64,000 nucleotides of DNA from UBA1479 sp048263775 (GCA_048263775.1 JBLXDU010000003.1:124001-188000); one strand, 5' to 3'. Shown: positions 30,612 through 39,352, counted from the stretch's first letter. The notes: generated by a model from the letters alone, not told the origin. Translations and numbers: made by a program.

Positions 30612-31055
30612 TCAGACAACCGTCACCGGTTGTCCCGCCTTTTTCCAGGCCTTCAGCCCACCGGCCAGCACCGCCACCTTGGTCAGGCCGTTCTTGCGCA
30701 GGATGCGGGCCGCACGTGCCGACAACTGGTCGGTCTTGCAGACCACCAGCACCGGGGTTTCGGCGTAGTCGGCAAGATCAGCCTTGATCTGCTTGACCCG
30801 GCCCATGAGGTCGATCAGCGGCAGGTTCAGGGCATCCTTGATATGCCCGTCCTTGCCGGTGAACTGGCTGGGGGAGCGCACATCGATGACCAATGTGTCC
30901 GGATCCTGGTCAAGTTGCGCCTTGGCCGCATCCGGTTTCACGTAGGGCACACCCGCCATCCAGCGTGGCAACTGGCGGCCGATATAAAAGGCGATGACGA
31001 TGAGCACAAAGCTCATCATCGTGCGTTCGTCGATCTGAATGTTTGAAAAGTCCAT
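30612..31055 (-). CDS. Membrane-anchored rhodanese-domain protein
   Basis: Protein of 147 residues with one N-terminal membrane helix (about 13-30, MSFVLIVIAFYIGRQL) and a C-terminal rhodanese domain (about 45-147). The active-site loop reads VVCKTDQLSARAA, so the catalytic Cys is present. LVIDVRSPSQFTGKDGHIKDALNLPL is the typical CDC25-like start of the domain. Such proteins move sulfane sulfur at the membrane face; the donor is unknown. It lies between the CoA-transferase pair and a pentapeptide-repeat gene, separated from the latter by 33 nt. Confidence 0.85.
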   Translation of the reverse strand: MDFSNIQIDERTMMSFVLIVIAFYIGRQLPRWMAGVPYVKPDAAKAQLDQDPDTLVIDVRSPSQFTGKDGHIKDALNLPLIDLMGRVKQIKADLADYAETPVLVVCKTDQLSARAARILRKNGLTKVAVLAGGLKAWKKAGQPVTVV

Positions 31056-31088
31056 GGGGATGATTACTACGGGCTGGCGGCGGGTGGA

Positions 31089-32474
31089 TCAATCGATAAC
31101 GTCGTCTTCTCGGGCCATGTCGCTGGGCAGTCCCACCGCGCCCCGCTTGTCGGCGCCGGACAGATTCGCGCCGCGCAGGTCCGCATTGGTCAGGTCCGCA
31201 TCCAGCAAGCTGGCGCCACGCAGGTCGGCATCACGCAGATCAGCGCCGCGCAGGTCGGCCGATTCCAGATCCGCATTGCGCAGGTCTGCGCCGTTCATCT
31301 GGGCGTCACGCAGGATCGCGTGGTCCAGGTTGGCGCGCACCTTTCCGCCCTGGGCCTTGGTCGAAATGATGATCTCGCCCAACAGCGCACCGACCATATT
31401 GGCCTCGGCCAGGTTGGCGCGGCTCAGCTTGGCGCCGCGCAGATCGGAGCGCGCCAGATTGGCCTTGCGCAGGTCGGCGAAGGACAGATCGGCCATCAGC
31501 AATTCGGACCGCGAGAAATCCGTGCGCTGCAAAATCGCGAAGGAAAAGTCCGATGCCGCGAGATTAACCCCGGACAGGTCCTTGTCCGTCAGGTCGGTCT
31601 TGGAAAACACCGCCCGCTGCCCTTCGGAGCCGTTGGAATCAACCCAGCGCGCATGCATCAGGATAGCTTCCTGCAGGCTGACGTCCATGTCCTCGATGCG
31701 CTTGGCCAGATAGGCGACGTCGAGATTGACCTTGGTCAGATCCATGTTGTCGAAGATCGCGCCGACAAGGTCGGCCCCCGACAGATCGGCATTGGACAGG
31801 TTGGTGTTGTTGAACACCGCGCCATGAAAGATCGCACCGGACAGGTTAGCGTCGGTGAAATCGGCGCCCTCCAGATCGCAGCCGGTCAGGTTCGACAGCG
31901 ACAGATTGGTGCGGATGAATTTGGCGTGACGCAGGATGCAGTCCGTCATGTCGGTCTGCACGATCATTGAATCGGAAACCTTGGCCCCGGTCATGTTGGC
32001 GCCGCGCAGATTGGCCTTTTCCAGGCCGCCGGTGGCGTCCTCGTGAACGACCTGGATCAGATCGCCTCCGCCCTTCTGCGGCTTCAACAGGATGCCGTCG
32101 CGCATGTCGGCATCGACCAGCGACGCCCCCTCAAGGTTCGATCCGGCCAGACAGGCGCCCCGGATATCCGCCTTGTCCAACACCGTGCGCTTCAGGTTGG
32201 TGAAGCGCATGTCGGCGGCGAACAGAACCGCGCCTTCCAGATTGGTGTCCGACAGGTCGCAATGGCAGAACAGGGTGCCCGCGCATTCGATGCGCGCCAG
32301 GTTGCGCCGCGACAGATCGAGATAGCTGAGGTCGTGCATGGACAGCGTCGCCCGCTCGCCGCCGGTCCGGCCGTTGGCGAACAGCATGTGCTTGTCGAGA
32401 ATCACGTCGAGTTCCTGCTGCGACAGCTTCTTCCACGTGTGGTCGCCGAAATCCCGCGTCTTCTGCAACGACAT
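31089..32474 (-). CDS. Pentapeptide-repeat protein
   Basis: Protein of 461 residues dominated by A(D/N)LXX pentapeptides, which fold as a right-handed quadrilateral beta-helix. Repeats start near residue 50 (LSYLDLSRRNLARIECAG), run to about 250, are broken by a helical insert (about 255-300, VAYLAKRIEDMDVSLQEA) and resume to a very regular C-terminal run (ADLRNADLESADLRGADLRD, about 400-440). No signal peptide. The N-terminal 45 residues (KKLSQQELDVILDKHMLF) are helical and may recruit a partner. Some family members mimic DNA and protect gyrase, but nothing here shows that function. Confidence 0.9.
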   Translation of the reverse strand: MSLQKTRDFGDHTWKKLSQQELDVILDKHMLFANGRTGGERATLSMHDLSYLDLSRRNLARIECAGTLFCHCDLSDTNLEGAVLFAADMRFTNLKRTVLDKADIRGACLAGSNLEGASLVDADMRDGILLKPQKGGGDLIQVVHEDATGGLEKANLRGANMTGAKVSDSMIVQTDMTDCILRHAKFIRTNLSLSNLTGCDLEGADFTDANLSGAIFHGAVFNNTNLSNADLSGADLVGAIFDNMDLTKVNLDVAYLAKRIEDMDVSLQEAILMHARWVDSNGSEGQRAVFSKTDLTDKDLSGVNLAASDFSFAILQRTDFSRSELLMADLSFADLRKANLARSDLRGAKLSRANLAEANMVGALLGEIIISTKAQGGKVRANLDHAILRDAQMNGADLRNADLESADLRGADLRDADLRGASLLDADLTNADLRGANLSGADKRGAVGLPSDMAREDDVID

Positions 32475-32633
32475 AGGTATCCTACTCCCTTGGTCCGGCG
32501 CGGCAGCCCGTGCCTCCCCGGCCCGGGACTATAGAAAACCCATGATAAACGAAGGGTAAACGTCCGTCATGACCGGTAACATTGGCACATCGCCAAGATT
32601 GCTCCTACCGCCTTTTACGTCTATCTAGGGGCC

Positions 32634-34013
32634 ATGACGACACCCCCTACAAATAACGCTCCGGTCCATGTGATCGGCGGCGGACTGGCCGGCTCGGAAG
32701 CCGCCTGGCAGCTTGCCCGCGCCGGCGTGCCCGTGGTCCTCCATGAAATGCGCCCCGACCGCGCGACGGACGCCCACAAAACCCAGGACCTGGCCGAACT
32801 GGTCTGTTCCAACTCGTTCCGCTCCGACGACCATGAGACCAATGCGGTCGGCCTGCTGCACGAGGAAATGCGGCGGCTGGGCTCGCTCATCATCCAGATG
32901 GCGGACCGCCACCGCGTGCCGGCGGGCGCGGCGCTGGCCGTCGACCGGGACGGCTTTGCCGCCGCTGTGACCGCCGCCCTGGCGGCCGAACCCCTGGTCA
33001 CCATCGAACGCGGCGAGATCGACGGCCTGCCGCCCGAGGATTGGGCGAGCGTCATCATCGCCACCGGCCCCCTCACCTCGCCCGGCCTGTCACAGGCGAT
33101 CTGCGACCTGACTGGCCAGGATCAGTTGGCCTTCTTCGACGCCATCGCCCCCATCGTGCACAAAGACTCCATCGACTTCAACATCGCCTGGTTCCAAAGC
33201 CGCTACGATAAGGGCGACGGCAAGGACTACATCAACCTGCCGATGGACCGCGATCAGTACGACGCCTTCATCGACGCCCTGCTGGCCGCCGAAAAGCACG
33301 AATTCAAGGAATGGGAAAAGGACACGCCTTATTTCGAGGGCTGCCTGCCCATCGAGGTGATGGCGGAACGGGGCCCCAAGACCCTGTCCTTCGGCCCCAT
33401 GAAGCCCGTCGGACTGACCAACCCCAATGCGCCGGACACGCGCCTTGCCGCCGTGGTTCAGCTGCGTCAGGACAATGCCCTGGGCACCCTCTACAACATG
33501 GTCGGGTTTCAGACCAAGCTGACTTACGGCGAACAGATTCGCGTGTTCCGCACCATCCCGGGGCTGGAAAACGCCGAGTTCGCGCGTTTGGGCGGCATTC
33601 ACCGCAATACCTTCATCAACTCGCCCCGGCTGCTGGACCCAGCGCTCCGCCTGAAGACGCAGCCGCGCCTGCGCTTCGCCGGGCAGATCACGGGCTGTGA
33701 GGGCTATGTGGAAAGTGCGGGCATCGGCCTGCTGGCCGGGCGCTTCGCCGCCGCCGACCATCAGGGTGCCGCCCCAGCCCTGCCGCCGGCCACAACCTCC
33801 ATCGGCGCGCTGTTGAATCACATCACCGTCGGTGCCGAGGCCGATACCTTCCAGCCCATGAACGCTAATTTCGGCCTGTTCCCGCCGCTGGACACCGACG
33901 ATCTGCCGAAAAAGCAGCGCCCGCGCGGCCGCGACCGCAAGATCAAGCTGTCGGAACGGGCACTCGCCGACCTCGACGCCTGGATCACCGGCGCCAAGGC
34001 AGCAGCCGAGTAA
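32634..34013 (+). CDS. trmFO: Methylenetetrahydrofolate-tRNA-(uracil-54-C5)-methyltransferase
   Basis: Flavoenzyme that makes 5-methyluridine at position 54 of tRNA, using methylene-THF as carbon donor. The protein (459 residues) opens with the FAD motif VHVIGGGLAGSEAAWQLARAG and the strongly conserved LAELVCSNSFRSDD, where Cys is the proposed catalytic residue. GCLPIEVMAERGPKTLSFGPMKPVGL and FAGQITGCEGYVESAGIGLLAG are further TrmFO signatures. A ribosome site (AGGGG) precedes the ATG. Its 3' end overlaps the convergent tetratricopeptide gene by 29 bp. Confidence 0.97.
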   Translation: MTTPPTNNAPVHVIGGGLAGSEAAWQLARAGVPVVLHEMRPDRATDAHKTQDLAELVCSNSFRSDDHETNAVGLLHEEMRRLGSLIIQMADRHRVPAGAALAVDRDGFAAAVTAALAAEPLVTIERGEIDGLPPEDWASVIIATGPLTSPGLSQAICDLTGQDQLAFFDAIAPIVHKDSIDFNIAWFQSRYDKGDGKDYINLPMDRDQYDAFIDALLAAEKHEFKEWEKDTPYFEGCLPIEVMAERGPKTLSFGPMKPVGLTNPNAPDTRLAAVVQLRQDNALGTLYNMVGFQTKLTYGEQIRVFRTIPGLENAEFARLGGIHRNTFINSPRLLDPALRLKTQPRLRFAGQITGCEGYVESAGIGLLAGRFAAADHQGAAPALPPATTSIGALLNHITVGAEADTFQPMNANFGLFPPLDTDDLPKKQRPRGRDRKIKLSERALADLDAWITGAKAAAE

Positions 34014-35508
34014 GCCCTCCGGCCTTTTTCCGATCCTTCGGTTCAAACATCGCCAGATCCGCCGCGACCCGCGCCATGACGCCCGGCCAATCGCCGAAGG
34101 TATCCTGTCGATAAAGCCGCATGGTCGGATACCAGGGACTGTCGTCACGGCCAAGCATCCAGCGCCAGTCAGGCACCTTGGGCAGCATCACCCAGACCGG
34201 CTTCGCCAGCGCCCCCGCCAGATGGGCGACGGAGGTATCGGCCGAGATCACCAGGTCGAGACAGGCAATGGCCGCCGCCGTGTCGGCGAAATCGTTCAGC
34301 ATGGGGGTGAGATCGACCGTTCCTTCGGGCGGATTGCGGAAAGCCCCCGGCGTATCGTCCCGGACCTTCTGCAGACTGTAGAGCGTCACGCCCGGCACCC
34401 GCGCCAGTCCCCCGAACAGGGCCGGATCAATGGCCCGTTTCCAGTCGCCGCCGTTGGTCGGGCTGCCGGTCCAGGCGATACCGATATGCAGTCCCCCGCC
34501 GCGCCCGATCCGAGGGCGCAGGCGCGCGATATCGTCCTGCGCCGCGCGCAGGTAAGGCACATCACGGGGCAAAGCATCGACGCCCGCGCCGAACAACCGC
34601 ATGGCGGACATGGCCGGTACATACAGATCGAACGAATCCCGGCTGATCTTCTCGGCGCAGACTTCCGGATCACCCGGAAGCGTTTCCATCAGGCGCCGAA
34701 TTTCCGGCTTGCACGGCATGACCACGCGGGCACATCGCGCCGCGATCAGCGGCACATAGCGGGCGAACTGGATGGCGTCGCCGAATCCCTGTTCGCCGTA
34801 AAACAGAATGCGTTTGCCGGGCTGGGGCGTGCCGTCCCAGTAAGGCTGCGCCACGTCGGGCAGCGCGATCTGTCCCGCCCGCCAACGCCACTCGTAATCC
34901 TCGATCCCGGCGGCAGGACCGCCCAGGGTCATGCGGATCATGCCTTGGGACATTCTGGTGTCGGCATACTGCGCCCCGCCCTCGTCCAGCTTCGACAGCT
35001 GCGCCCCGTAGGCGGCGTCGGCCTCTTCCAAGCGTCCGGCTTCCCACAAGGTCTTGGCCCGGGCCAAAGCCGCCCCGGGCGCCGCCGGGCTCAAGGCGAC
35101 GGCCCGATCGTGCGCATCAAGGGCCACATCAAAATTGCCGCGCCTGCGGGCCACCACCGCCAATGAGTTCCAGGCCCGGGCATCGTCCGGCCGGGCCTGG
35201 GTCAGGGTCCGCGCCGCGTCGGCCGCCCCGGCCCAGTCCCGGTCCCGATAGGCCGCGGCAAAGGCAGCGGTGAGATCATCATCACCAGCCATGGGGGGGC
35301 GTTTCGGTGTGATGTCGAACACCCGGCCCGGCTTAGCAGGCTGCGGGCGGAGACCGGCAAGGGTGGCCTGGATAGCGGCATCATCAGGGGCCAGCACCAA
35401 CGCATCTTCAAGATGGCGGACCGCGTCCGCCTTCAGGCCGCAGTCCAGGTAGAACTGCGCACGCTCCAGAATTCGCCGAACCTCTTCCGCTTGGCTGCCC
35501 TCGTTCAT
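33985..35508 (-). CDS. Tetratricopeptide protein with glycosyltransferase-like C-terminal domain
   Basis: Protein of 507 residues. The N-terminal half has TPR-like helical pairs (FYLDCGLKADAVRHLEDALVL, WAGAADAARTLTQARPDDARAW, GNFDVALDAHDRAVALSP). The C-terminal half is like GT9/heptosyltransferase-type domains: RILFYGEQGFGDAIQFARY, LHIGIAWTGSPTNGGDWKRA and CLDLVISADTSVAHLAGALA, the last two being the usual nucleotide-sugar side. TPR-plus-transferase proteins of this kind occur widely in Rhodospirillales, often with flagellar or surface glycosylation loci, but no such locus is here. It ends inside trmFO by 29 bp. Confidence 0.82.
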   Translation of the reverse strand: MNEGSQAEEVRRILERAQFYLDCGLKADAVRHLEDALVLAPDDAAIQATLAGLRPQPAKPGRVFDITPKRPPMAGDDDLTAAFAAAYRDRDWAGAADAARTLTQARPDDARAWNSLAVVARRRGNFDVALDAHDRAVALSPAAPGAALARAKTLWEAGRLEEADAAYGAQLSKLDEGGAQYADTRMSQGMIRMTLGGPAAGIEDYEWRWRAGQIALPDVAQPYWDGTPQPGKRILFYGEQGFGDAIQFARYVPLIAARCARVVMPCKPEIRRLMETLPGDPEVCAEKISRDSFDLYVPAMSAMRLFGAGVDALPRDVPYLRAAQDDIARLRPRIGRGGGLHIGIAWTGSPTNGGDWKRAIDPALFGGLARVPGVTLYSLQKVRDDTPGAFRNPPEGTVDLTPMLNDFADTAAAIACLDLVISADTSVAHLAGALAKPVWVMLPKVPDWRWMLGRDDSPWYPTMRLYRQDTFGDWPGVMARVAADLAMFEPKDRKKAGGLTRLLPWRR

Positions 35509-35536
35509 GCCCCTGCCCCGAACCCGATCCAGCGAC

Positions 35537-36418
35537 CTAGAATTTCCCGCCGATGCGGGCCATCAGCAAGACCAACGGGCGCAGACCGTCCACCCGCATG
35601 ACCGCCCCCGCAAAAGGATCGAACCCGGCCTGCGTCAGGCGTTTCAGGTCGCGGGCCGCCAGACGTGCCGGCAACAGCGCCGGCAGGGCCCGGCGCGGCA
35701 CCCGATGACGGCGCGCGGACGCCAAGGCCTCCCCGGCCCGCGCCGCGACGCGGGCGACGACGTCGGAAAGTGCTTTCTCCTGCCCCGCGGGGCCACGGTC
35801 ACGCAAACGGTCCAGATCCAATCCCGCCGTGCGGCACAGGTCGCCGGGCAGGCGCACCACCCCGGCCCGTAGGTGAAAGGGCACGGCCCGCAGAATACCG
35901 GTCAGGGCCTGGGCCAAGGCGACGTCCGCCGCCGCCGTCGCGGCAGGACCGCTGTCCTGCCCCAATACGCGCAGGGCCAGGGACACCACCGGGGCGGCCG
36001 TCCGCCGGGCGAAATCTTCAAGCGCCGCCAGATCCGCCGGAGCCTCGCCCGCAAGATCATCCTCGCGGGCGGCGATCAGGTCTTCCAGAACGGTCCGGGG
36101 CACGGCGAAGCGGGCGACGGCCCAGGCAAGCGGTTCGGCCACGGGGTGCTTGGGCGGCGTGCCCGCATAGATATCGTCCAGGCGGTCGCGCCACCACTGC
36201 AGGCGCATGCGGCCGATCAGTTCCTCGGACACGGTTTCCCGCACACGGGCGATTTCCAGGTTGAAACCGTAGAGCGCGATTAGGCCTTCGCGGGCTTCCG
36301 GCGGCGCCAGCAGGGCCGTCAGATAACGGTCGCGGTCGTCGCGGCGCAGGTCCGCCATGACCGGCGCCAGGGCCTCCGGGGTGGGGATTCCGGTCGATGA
36401 TTCGGCGTTATTTGCCAT
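35537..36418 (-). CDS. Squalene/phytoene synthase-like protein, NDUFAF6 type
   Basis: Protein of 293 residues with the isoprenyl-synthase fold. The first Asp-rich motif of real prenyl synthases is replaced (YGFNLEIARVRETVSEELIG), and the next stretch RMRLQWWRDRLDDIY closely resembles the mitochondrial complex I assembly factor NDUFAF6 (C8orf38). It is therefore probably an assembly factor or lipid-binding relative rather than a carotenoid enzyme. In many alphaproteobacteria it follows secDF and an NDUFAF3-like gene, which are also in this window (38.9-41.9 kb) but 2.5 kb away. The start at 36418 (MANNAESS) is preferred to 36469. Confidence 0.8.
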   Translation of the reverse strand: MANNAESSTGIPTPEALAPVMADLRRDDRDRYLTALLAPPEAREGLIALYGFNLEIARVRETVSEELIGRMRLQWWRDRLDDIYAGTPPKHPVAEPLAWAVARFAVPRTVLEDLIAAREDDLAGEAPADLAALEDFARRTAAPVVSLALRVLGQDSGPAATAAADVALAQALTGILRAVPFHLRAGVVRLPGDLCRTAGLDLDRLRDRGPAGQEKALSDVVARVAARAGEALASARRHRVPRRALPALLPARLAARDLKRLTQAGFDPFAGAVMRVDGLRPLVLLMARIGGKF

Positions 36419-36567
36419 GATGAACGTGAATTTCTCCCGTTTCCGGGCGTTGTGGGATGGGCTGCGCAAGGCGCGGTGGGCCTTGATATATGCCTCTAAT
36501 CGGAATTGAGGACGAGGAATATCGTTGATGGAACCCTGTCAGGCTTTATATTCCGTGACATGCGGGC

Positions 36568-36610
36568 GGGTTTATTGGGGCTTTCAGCCCGACCGCCGGG
36601 TTTATTGGGG
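36568..36610 (+). repeat. Pair of 13-bp direct repeats before the PuuD-like gene
   Basis: GGGTTTATTGGGG occurs at 36568-36580 and again at 36598-36610, one copy every 30 bp (about three helical turns), 36-78 bp before the start codon. The spacing would put both copies on one face of the DNA. A regulator site or simple local duplication are both possible. Confidence 0.6.
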
Positions 36611-36645
36611 TTAATAGACAAACAAGTCGAAGGAGGGATCGGACA

Positions 36646-37251
36646 ATGGCCGCTATCCTGTCAAGCTTACGAAACACGGTGATCGCCGGTTTCATTCTCA
36701 CCATTCTGATGGTTCTTGCCGTCGCCGGTGTCACCGGCGAAGGTCAACCGGGCGGACATGCCTGGTTCGCGTTCCTGTTCCGCTGGCTGCACGTGCTATC
36801 CGGCGTCATGTGGATCGGCCTGCTGTGGTATTTCAACTTCGTCCAGATCCCGAACATGGGCAAAATTCCGGACGAACAGAAACCGGCCATCGGCAAGGTT
36901 ATCGCACCGGCGGCCCTGTTCTGGTTCCGCTGGGGCGCCATGGCGACCATCGTCACCGGCCTGATCTTGGCCGGCATGAACGGCTATCTGGTTGATGCCA
37001 TGACCCTGGGTCTGCAGGGTGGGGTCGCCAAGTCGACCGCCATCGGCATCGGCATGTGGCTCGGCATCATCATGTGGTTCAACGTGTGGTTCGTGATCTG
37101 GCCGAACCAGAAGAAGGCCCTGGGCATCGTCGATGCCACGGCCGACGAAAAGGCCGCGGCGGGGCGCACAGCCATGCTGTTCTCGCGCACCAACACGCTG
37201 CTTTCGATCCCCATGCTCTACGCCATGGTGTCGGCGCAGAACGTGTTCTAA
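36646..37251 (+). CDS. PuuD-like membrane domain protein (urate hydroxylase N-terminal family)
   Basis: Membrane protein of 201 residues with about five hydrophobic spans. FLFRWLHVLSGVMWIGLLWYFNFVQIP is the hallmark of the PuuD membrane domain, and FWFRWGAMATIVTGLIL, IGMWLGIIMWFNVWFVIWPNQKK and ARTAMLFSRTNTLLSIPMLY-type segments follow (here GRTAMLFSRTNT). PuuD itself carries an extra cytochrome c domain, which is absent here. The conserved His in RWLHVLSG could bind haem. Ribosome site GAAGGAGG lies 11 nt upstream; a strong terminator follows, so it is a single-gene unit. Confidence 0.78.
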   Translation: MAAILSSLRNTVIAGFILTILMVLAVAGVTGEGQPGGHAWFAFLFRWLHVLSGVMWIGLLWYFNFVQIPNMGKIPDEQKPAIGKVIAPAALFWFRWGAMATIVTGLILAGMNGYLVDAMTLGLQGGVAKSTAIGIGMWLGIIMWFNVWFVIWPNQKKALGIVDATADEKAAAGRTAMLFSRTNTLLSIPMLYAMVSAQNVF

Positions 37252-37278
37252 GCCGTAGAACCAAATACCGACGTGAAG

Positions 37279-37308
37279 CGGGGCTGCCATTGGCAGCCCC
37301 GTTTTTTT
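37279..37308 (+). terminator. Rho-independent terminator after the PuuD-like gene
   Basis: A perfect 10-bp stem (CGGGGCTGCC with its complement) around a 3-nt loop, followed by seven T residues at 37302-37308. It ends the PuuD-like transcript 27 nt after its stop codon. Confidence 0.93.
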
Positions 37309-37418
37309 GATCCGCGTCATCCGCTATTTGCTCAAGGGGAACGAGCGCTTTGTATGCAATCACTTGTGTATCAATGCTATCCTCTCCTCCAGGTTGATAA
37401 GCATAAGGTCAAAAACCG

Positions 37419-37991
37419 ATGGACGGCTTCACGATACTTGTGGTTGTCGGTAGCGCCCTTGTGTTCGTCGTGCTTCACAAGCGGACGCAGCGACGGGAAG
37501 CTGCAAGAGAACTCCCACATCGCGACCACCTACCCCCGAAGGAGAAACGCAGGCTCGGCACCACGGCTCGGGTGAAGTGGGTCTATGATGGCGATACTGT
37601 TGACATCGACTGCGAACGAGGGAAGGTCTGCATCCGTCTGTATTCCATAGACAGCCCCGAGAACGGGCAGCCATGGGGAGACATCGCGACAGCCGGGCTC
37701 ATCAAGATGATCGGCGGTCGGACGGTACTGCTCGAGGAATTCGGCTTGGACCACTACGGGCGAACGCTGGCAACCATCTGGGTGCGCGACACCAAGACCC
37801 ACGCGTGGACCAATGTGAACGAGCGCATGGTAATGCTTGGTCACGCATGGATCATGCGCGGTCACTATGCTCATCATGATCCTGAGCGGCAGTATAAGCT
37901 TGAAGCTCTTGAGAGATGGGCGAGATCGAAGCGCGTAGGCCTCTGGAAACTGCCAAGTCCGGTTCCTCCCTGGGAGTGGCGGAAAAGGTAG
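37419..37991 (+). CDS. Thermonuclease (staphylococcal nuclease) family protein
   Basis: Protein of 190 residues with one N-terminal membrane helix (MDGFTILVVVGSALVFVVLH) and an SNase-type OB-fold domain (about 48-170). The nuclease signature VKWVYDGDTVDIDC, then IRLYSIDSPENGQPWG and DHYGRTLATIWV are all present, with acidic and basic residues at the expected active-site places. It would act outside the cytoplasm or at the membrane if the helix is N-in. Its base composition is visibly less GC-rich than its neighbours, and it interrupts a conserved gene block, so it was probably acquired. Confidence 0.87.
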   Translation: MDGFTILVVVGSALVFVVLHKRTQRREAARELPHRDHLPPKEKRRLGTTARVKWVYDGDTVDIDCERGKVCIRLYSIDSPENGQPWGDIATAGLIKMIGGRTVLLEEFGLDHYGRTLATIWVRDTKTHAWTNVNERMVMLGHAWIMRGHYAHHDPERQYKLEALERWARSKRVGLWKLPSPVPPWEWRKR

Positions 37992-38056
37992 CTGTTGGAA
38001 ATGGCCTCATCATGGCCAAAGCCAGACCACGCGCCACCCCATCGAGTAGACGCACG

Positions 38057-38082
38057 AAAACGCTCCGCACCTAAGGGTGCGG
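38057..38082 (-). terminator. Weak terminator candidate after the 231-residue gene
   Basis: On the minus strand a 7-bp stem (CCGCACC with GGTGCGG, 4-nt loop, 38065-38082) is followed after four bases by TTTT. It lies 30 nt after the stop of the gene at 38113-38808. The T-run is short and offset. Confidence 0.4.
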
Positions 38083-38112
38083 CCGCGATCAACAAACGAG
38101 AACGTTTGCCGG

Positions 38113-38808
38113 TTAGGCCGTCAGGTTGGCTCCGCCGAATGCACCCAGCGTGTAGGACGCCGTCTGCAGACCTGCGTTGCGGTGGCGGCCGATGGAATCG
38201 GCAATATCGTCGAACACCAGGGCGACGAATTCCTTGCGGCCTTCACGCAATTCTTCAGCGGAGAACGCGGGAATTTCCCGCCCCTCGCCGAGAATGGCGT
38301 TCAGCGCCGCCGTCACCGCAGGATCTTCGACCACCGTTTCGTCCGTCACCTCTTCGGCCACCCCTTCCAACTGGGCGCGGGCATCAGCAAGCGATGCCTC
38401 AGCCTCGGCCAGGGTCGTGTCCAGGGTCTTCAACCCTTCCGTGTCACCGGCGGCGGTCAGCTCGCTTTTGCGGGCCGCCAACACGCGGTCAAGGAAGGGA
38501 GCTGCGACCTTGAAATCGGACAGCAGGGCTTCGAGCGCGGCGCCAGAGGCCGGAGGGTTGTCCTCGGCCTCGGAGAATGCCTTGCTCAGGCTGGCGAACA
38601 CCGTCTTGAGTGCCTCCGCCGCCGAAACCTCCTTTGTCTCCCCACCGGAAATCGCGCTGGGCAGGCCGAAGGTTGCGGGCGCACCCTTGGCTTCGCCGGC
38701 TTTGGTTTCGTTGCCGGTCGCAGCCGATTTATCGGTGCTTTTCGATGGGGGAACAGGACGGTTGGCGAGCTGGGAGGCCACGCCTCCCACTTTGGTTACG
38801 TCTGTCAT
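38113..38808 (-). CDS. Hypothetical protein, 231 residues
   Basis: Not recognised. The product is soluble and acidic. The N-terminal 60 residues are rich in Lys, Ser, Thr and Gly and probably disordered; a helical region follows (LKTVFASLSKAFSEAED, LEALLSDFKVAAPFLDRVLA, TLAEAEASLADARAQLEG), and a final part contains GREIPAFSAEELREGRKEFVA and SIGRHRNAGLQTASYTLG. The start at 38808 (MTDVTKVGGVAS) is preferred; the open frame to 39138 overlaps the NDUFAF3-like gene. It lies in the segment that separates the NDUFAF3- and NDUFAF6-like genes. Confidence 0.6.
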   Translation of the reverse strand: MTDVTKVGGVASQLANRPVPPSKSTDKSAATGNETKAGEAKGAPATFGLPSAISGGETKEVSAAEALKTVFASLSKAFSEAEDNPPASGAALEALLSDFKVAAPFLDRVLAARKSELTAAGDTEGLKTLDTTLAEAEASLADARAQLEGVAEEVTDETVVEDPAVTAALNAILGEGREIPAFSAEELREGRKEFVALVFDDIADSIGRHRNAGLQTASYTLGAFGGANLTA

Positions 38809-38938
38809 CTTCTTTGCACGGCTCCGTAATGGAGCGGTCCTTCTGGATCGTTTTCCCATTCTGGGAGTCGGAACATCCTTCTGGAAGGCCGTCAGTATAC
38901 AGAAACCGGTATATAAAGGAAAGCCGTCCCGGTGCGCG

Positions 38939-39337
38939 TCAGTCGACGGCCAAAATGGCCGCTGCGGCGCGGCGGTCCTCGCCCAGAAGAACATTGAAGG
39001 TGCGGCAGGCCGCCCCTGTATCCATCCATTCCACGGCGATGCCGCGCGCGCGCAGATCCTGGCGCAGACCCTTGGGTGGCGCCAAAAATGCCGCGCCACA
39101 GCCGATGATGAGAATTTCCGCATGGGGCTCGGGGGCATCCGGCCCGGTCATGGCCAGATGCAAGGCGTCGACGTCCAGGTCGGCGATGGTGCGCGCGTCC
39201 CACGCCACACAGCGGTCGGGCCAGATCAGGATTGAGGTATCGAAGGCTTCGCCGGCGACCCGGAACCGCCCGTCTCCGTAGGCCTGGATGATCTTCCGGC
39301 CGGCGGGAACCAGGGGCGTGACGTCAAGTCCGGGCAT
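38939..39337 (-). CDS. Mth938-like (DUF498) domain protein, NDUFAF3 family
   Basis: Small cytoplasmic protein (132 residues) of the Mth938/NDUFAF3 family. IIQAYGDGRFRVAGEAFDTSILIW at the start and AEILIIGCGAAFLAPPKGLRQDLRARGI in the middle are the characteristic strands and loop. The mitochondrial relative NDUFAF3 helps assemble respiratory complex I. It lies 15 nt downstream of secF, a conserved alphaproteobacterial arrangement, and is normally followed by the NDUFAF6-like gene, which is displaced here. Confidence 0.85.
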   Translation of the reverse strand: MPGLDVTPLVPAGRKIIQAYGDGRFRVAGEAFDTSILIWPDRCVAWDARTIADLDVDALHLAMTGPDAPEPHAEILIIGCGAAFLAPPKGLRQDLRARGIAVEWMDTGAACRTFNVLLGEDRRAAAAILAVD

Positions 39338-39352
39338 GGATCAGGTCTTCGC

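Noticed and set aside
31089..32474. Quinolone-resistance (Qnr-type) gyrase-protecting protein
   Set aside because: It has pentapeptide repeats but is twice the length of Qnr, with a helical insert and N-terminal extension; there is no evidence for gyrase binding.
35537..36418. Phytoene or squalene synthase for carotenoids or hopanoids
   Set aside because: The first Asp-rich motif is lost and the sequence follows the NDUFAF6 pattern; no carotenoid or hopanoid gene is near.
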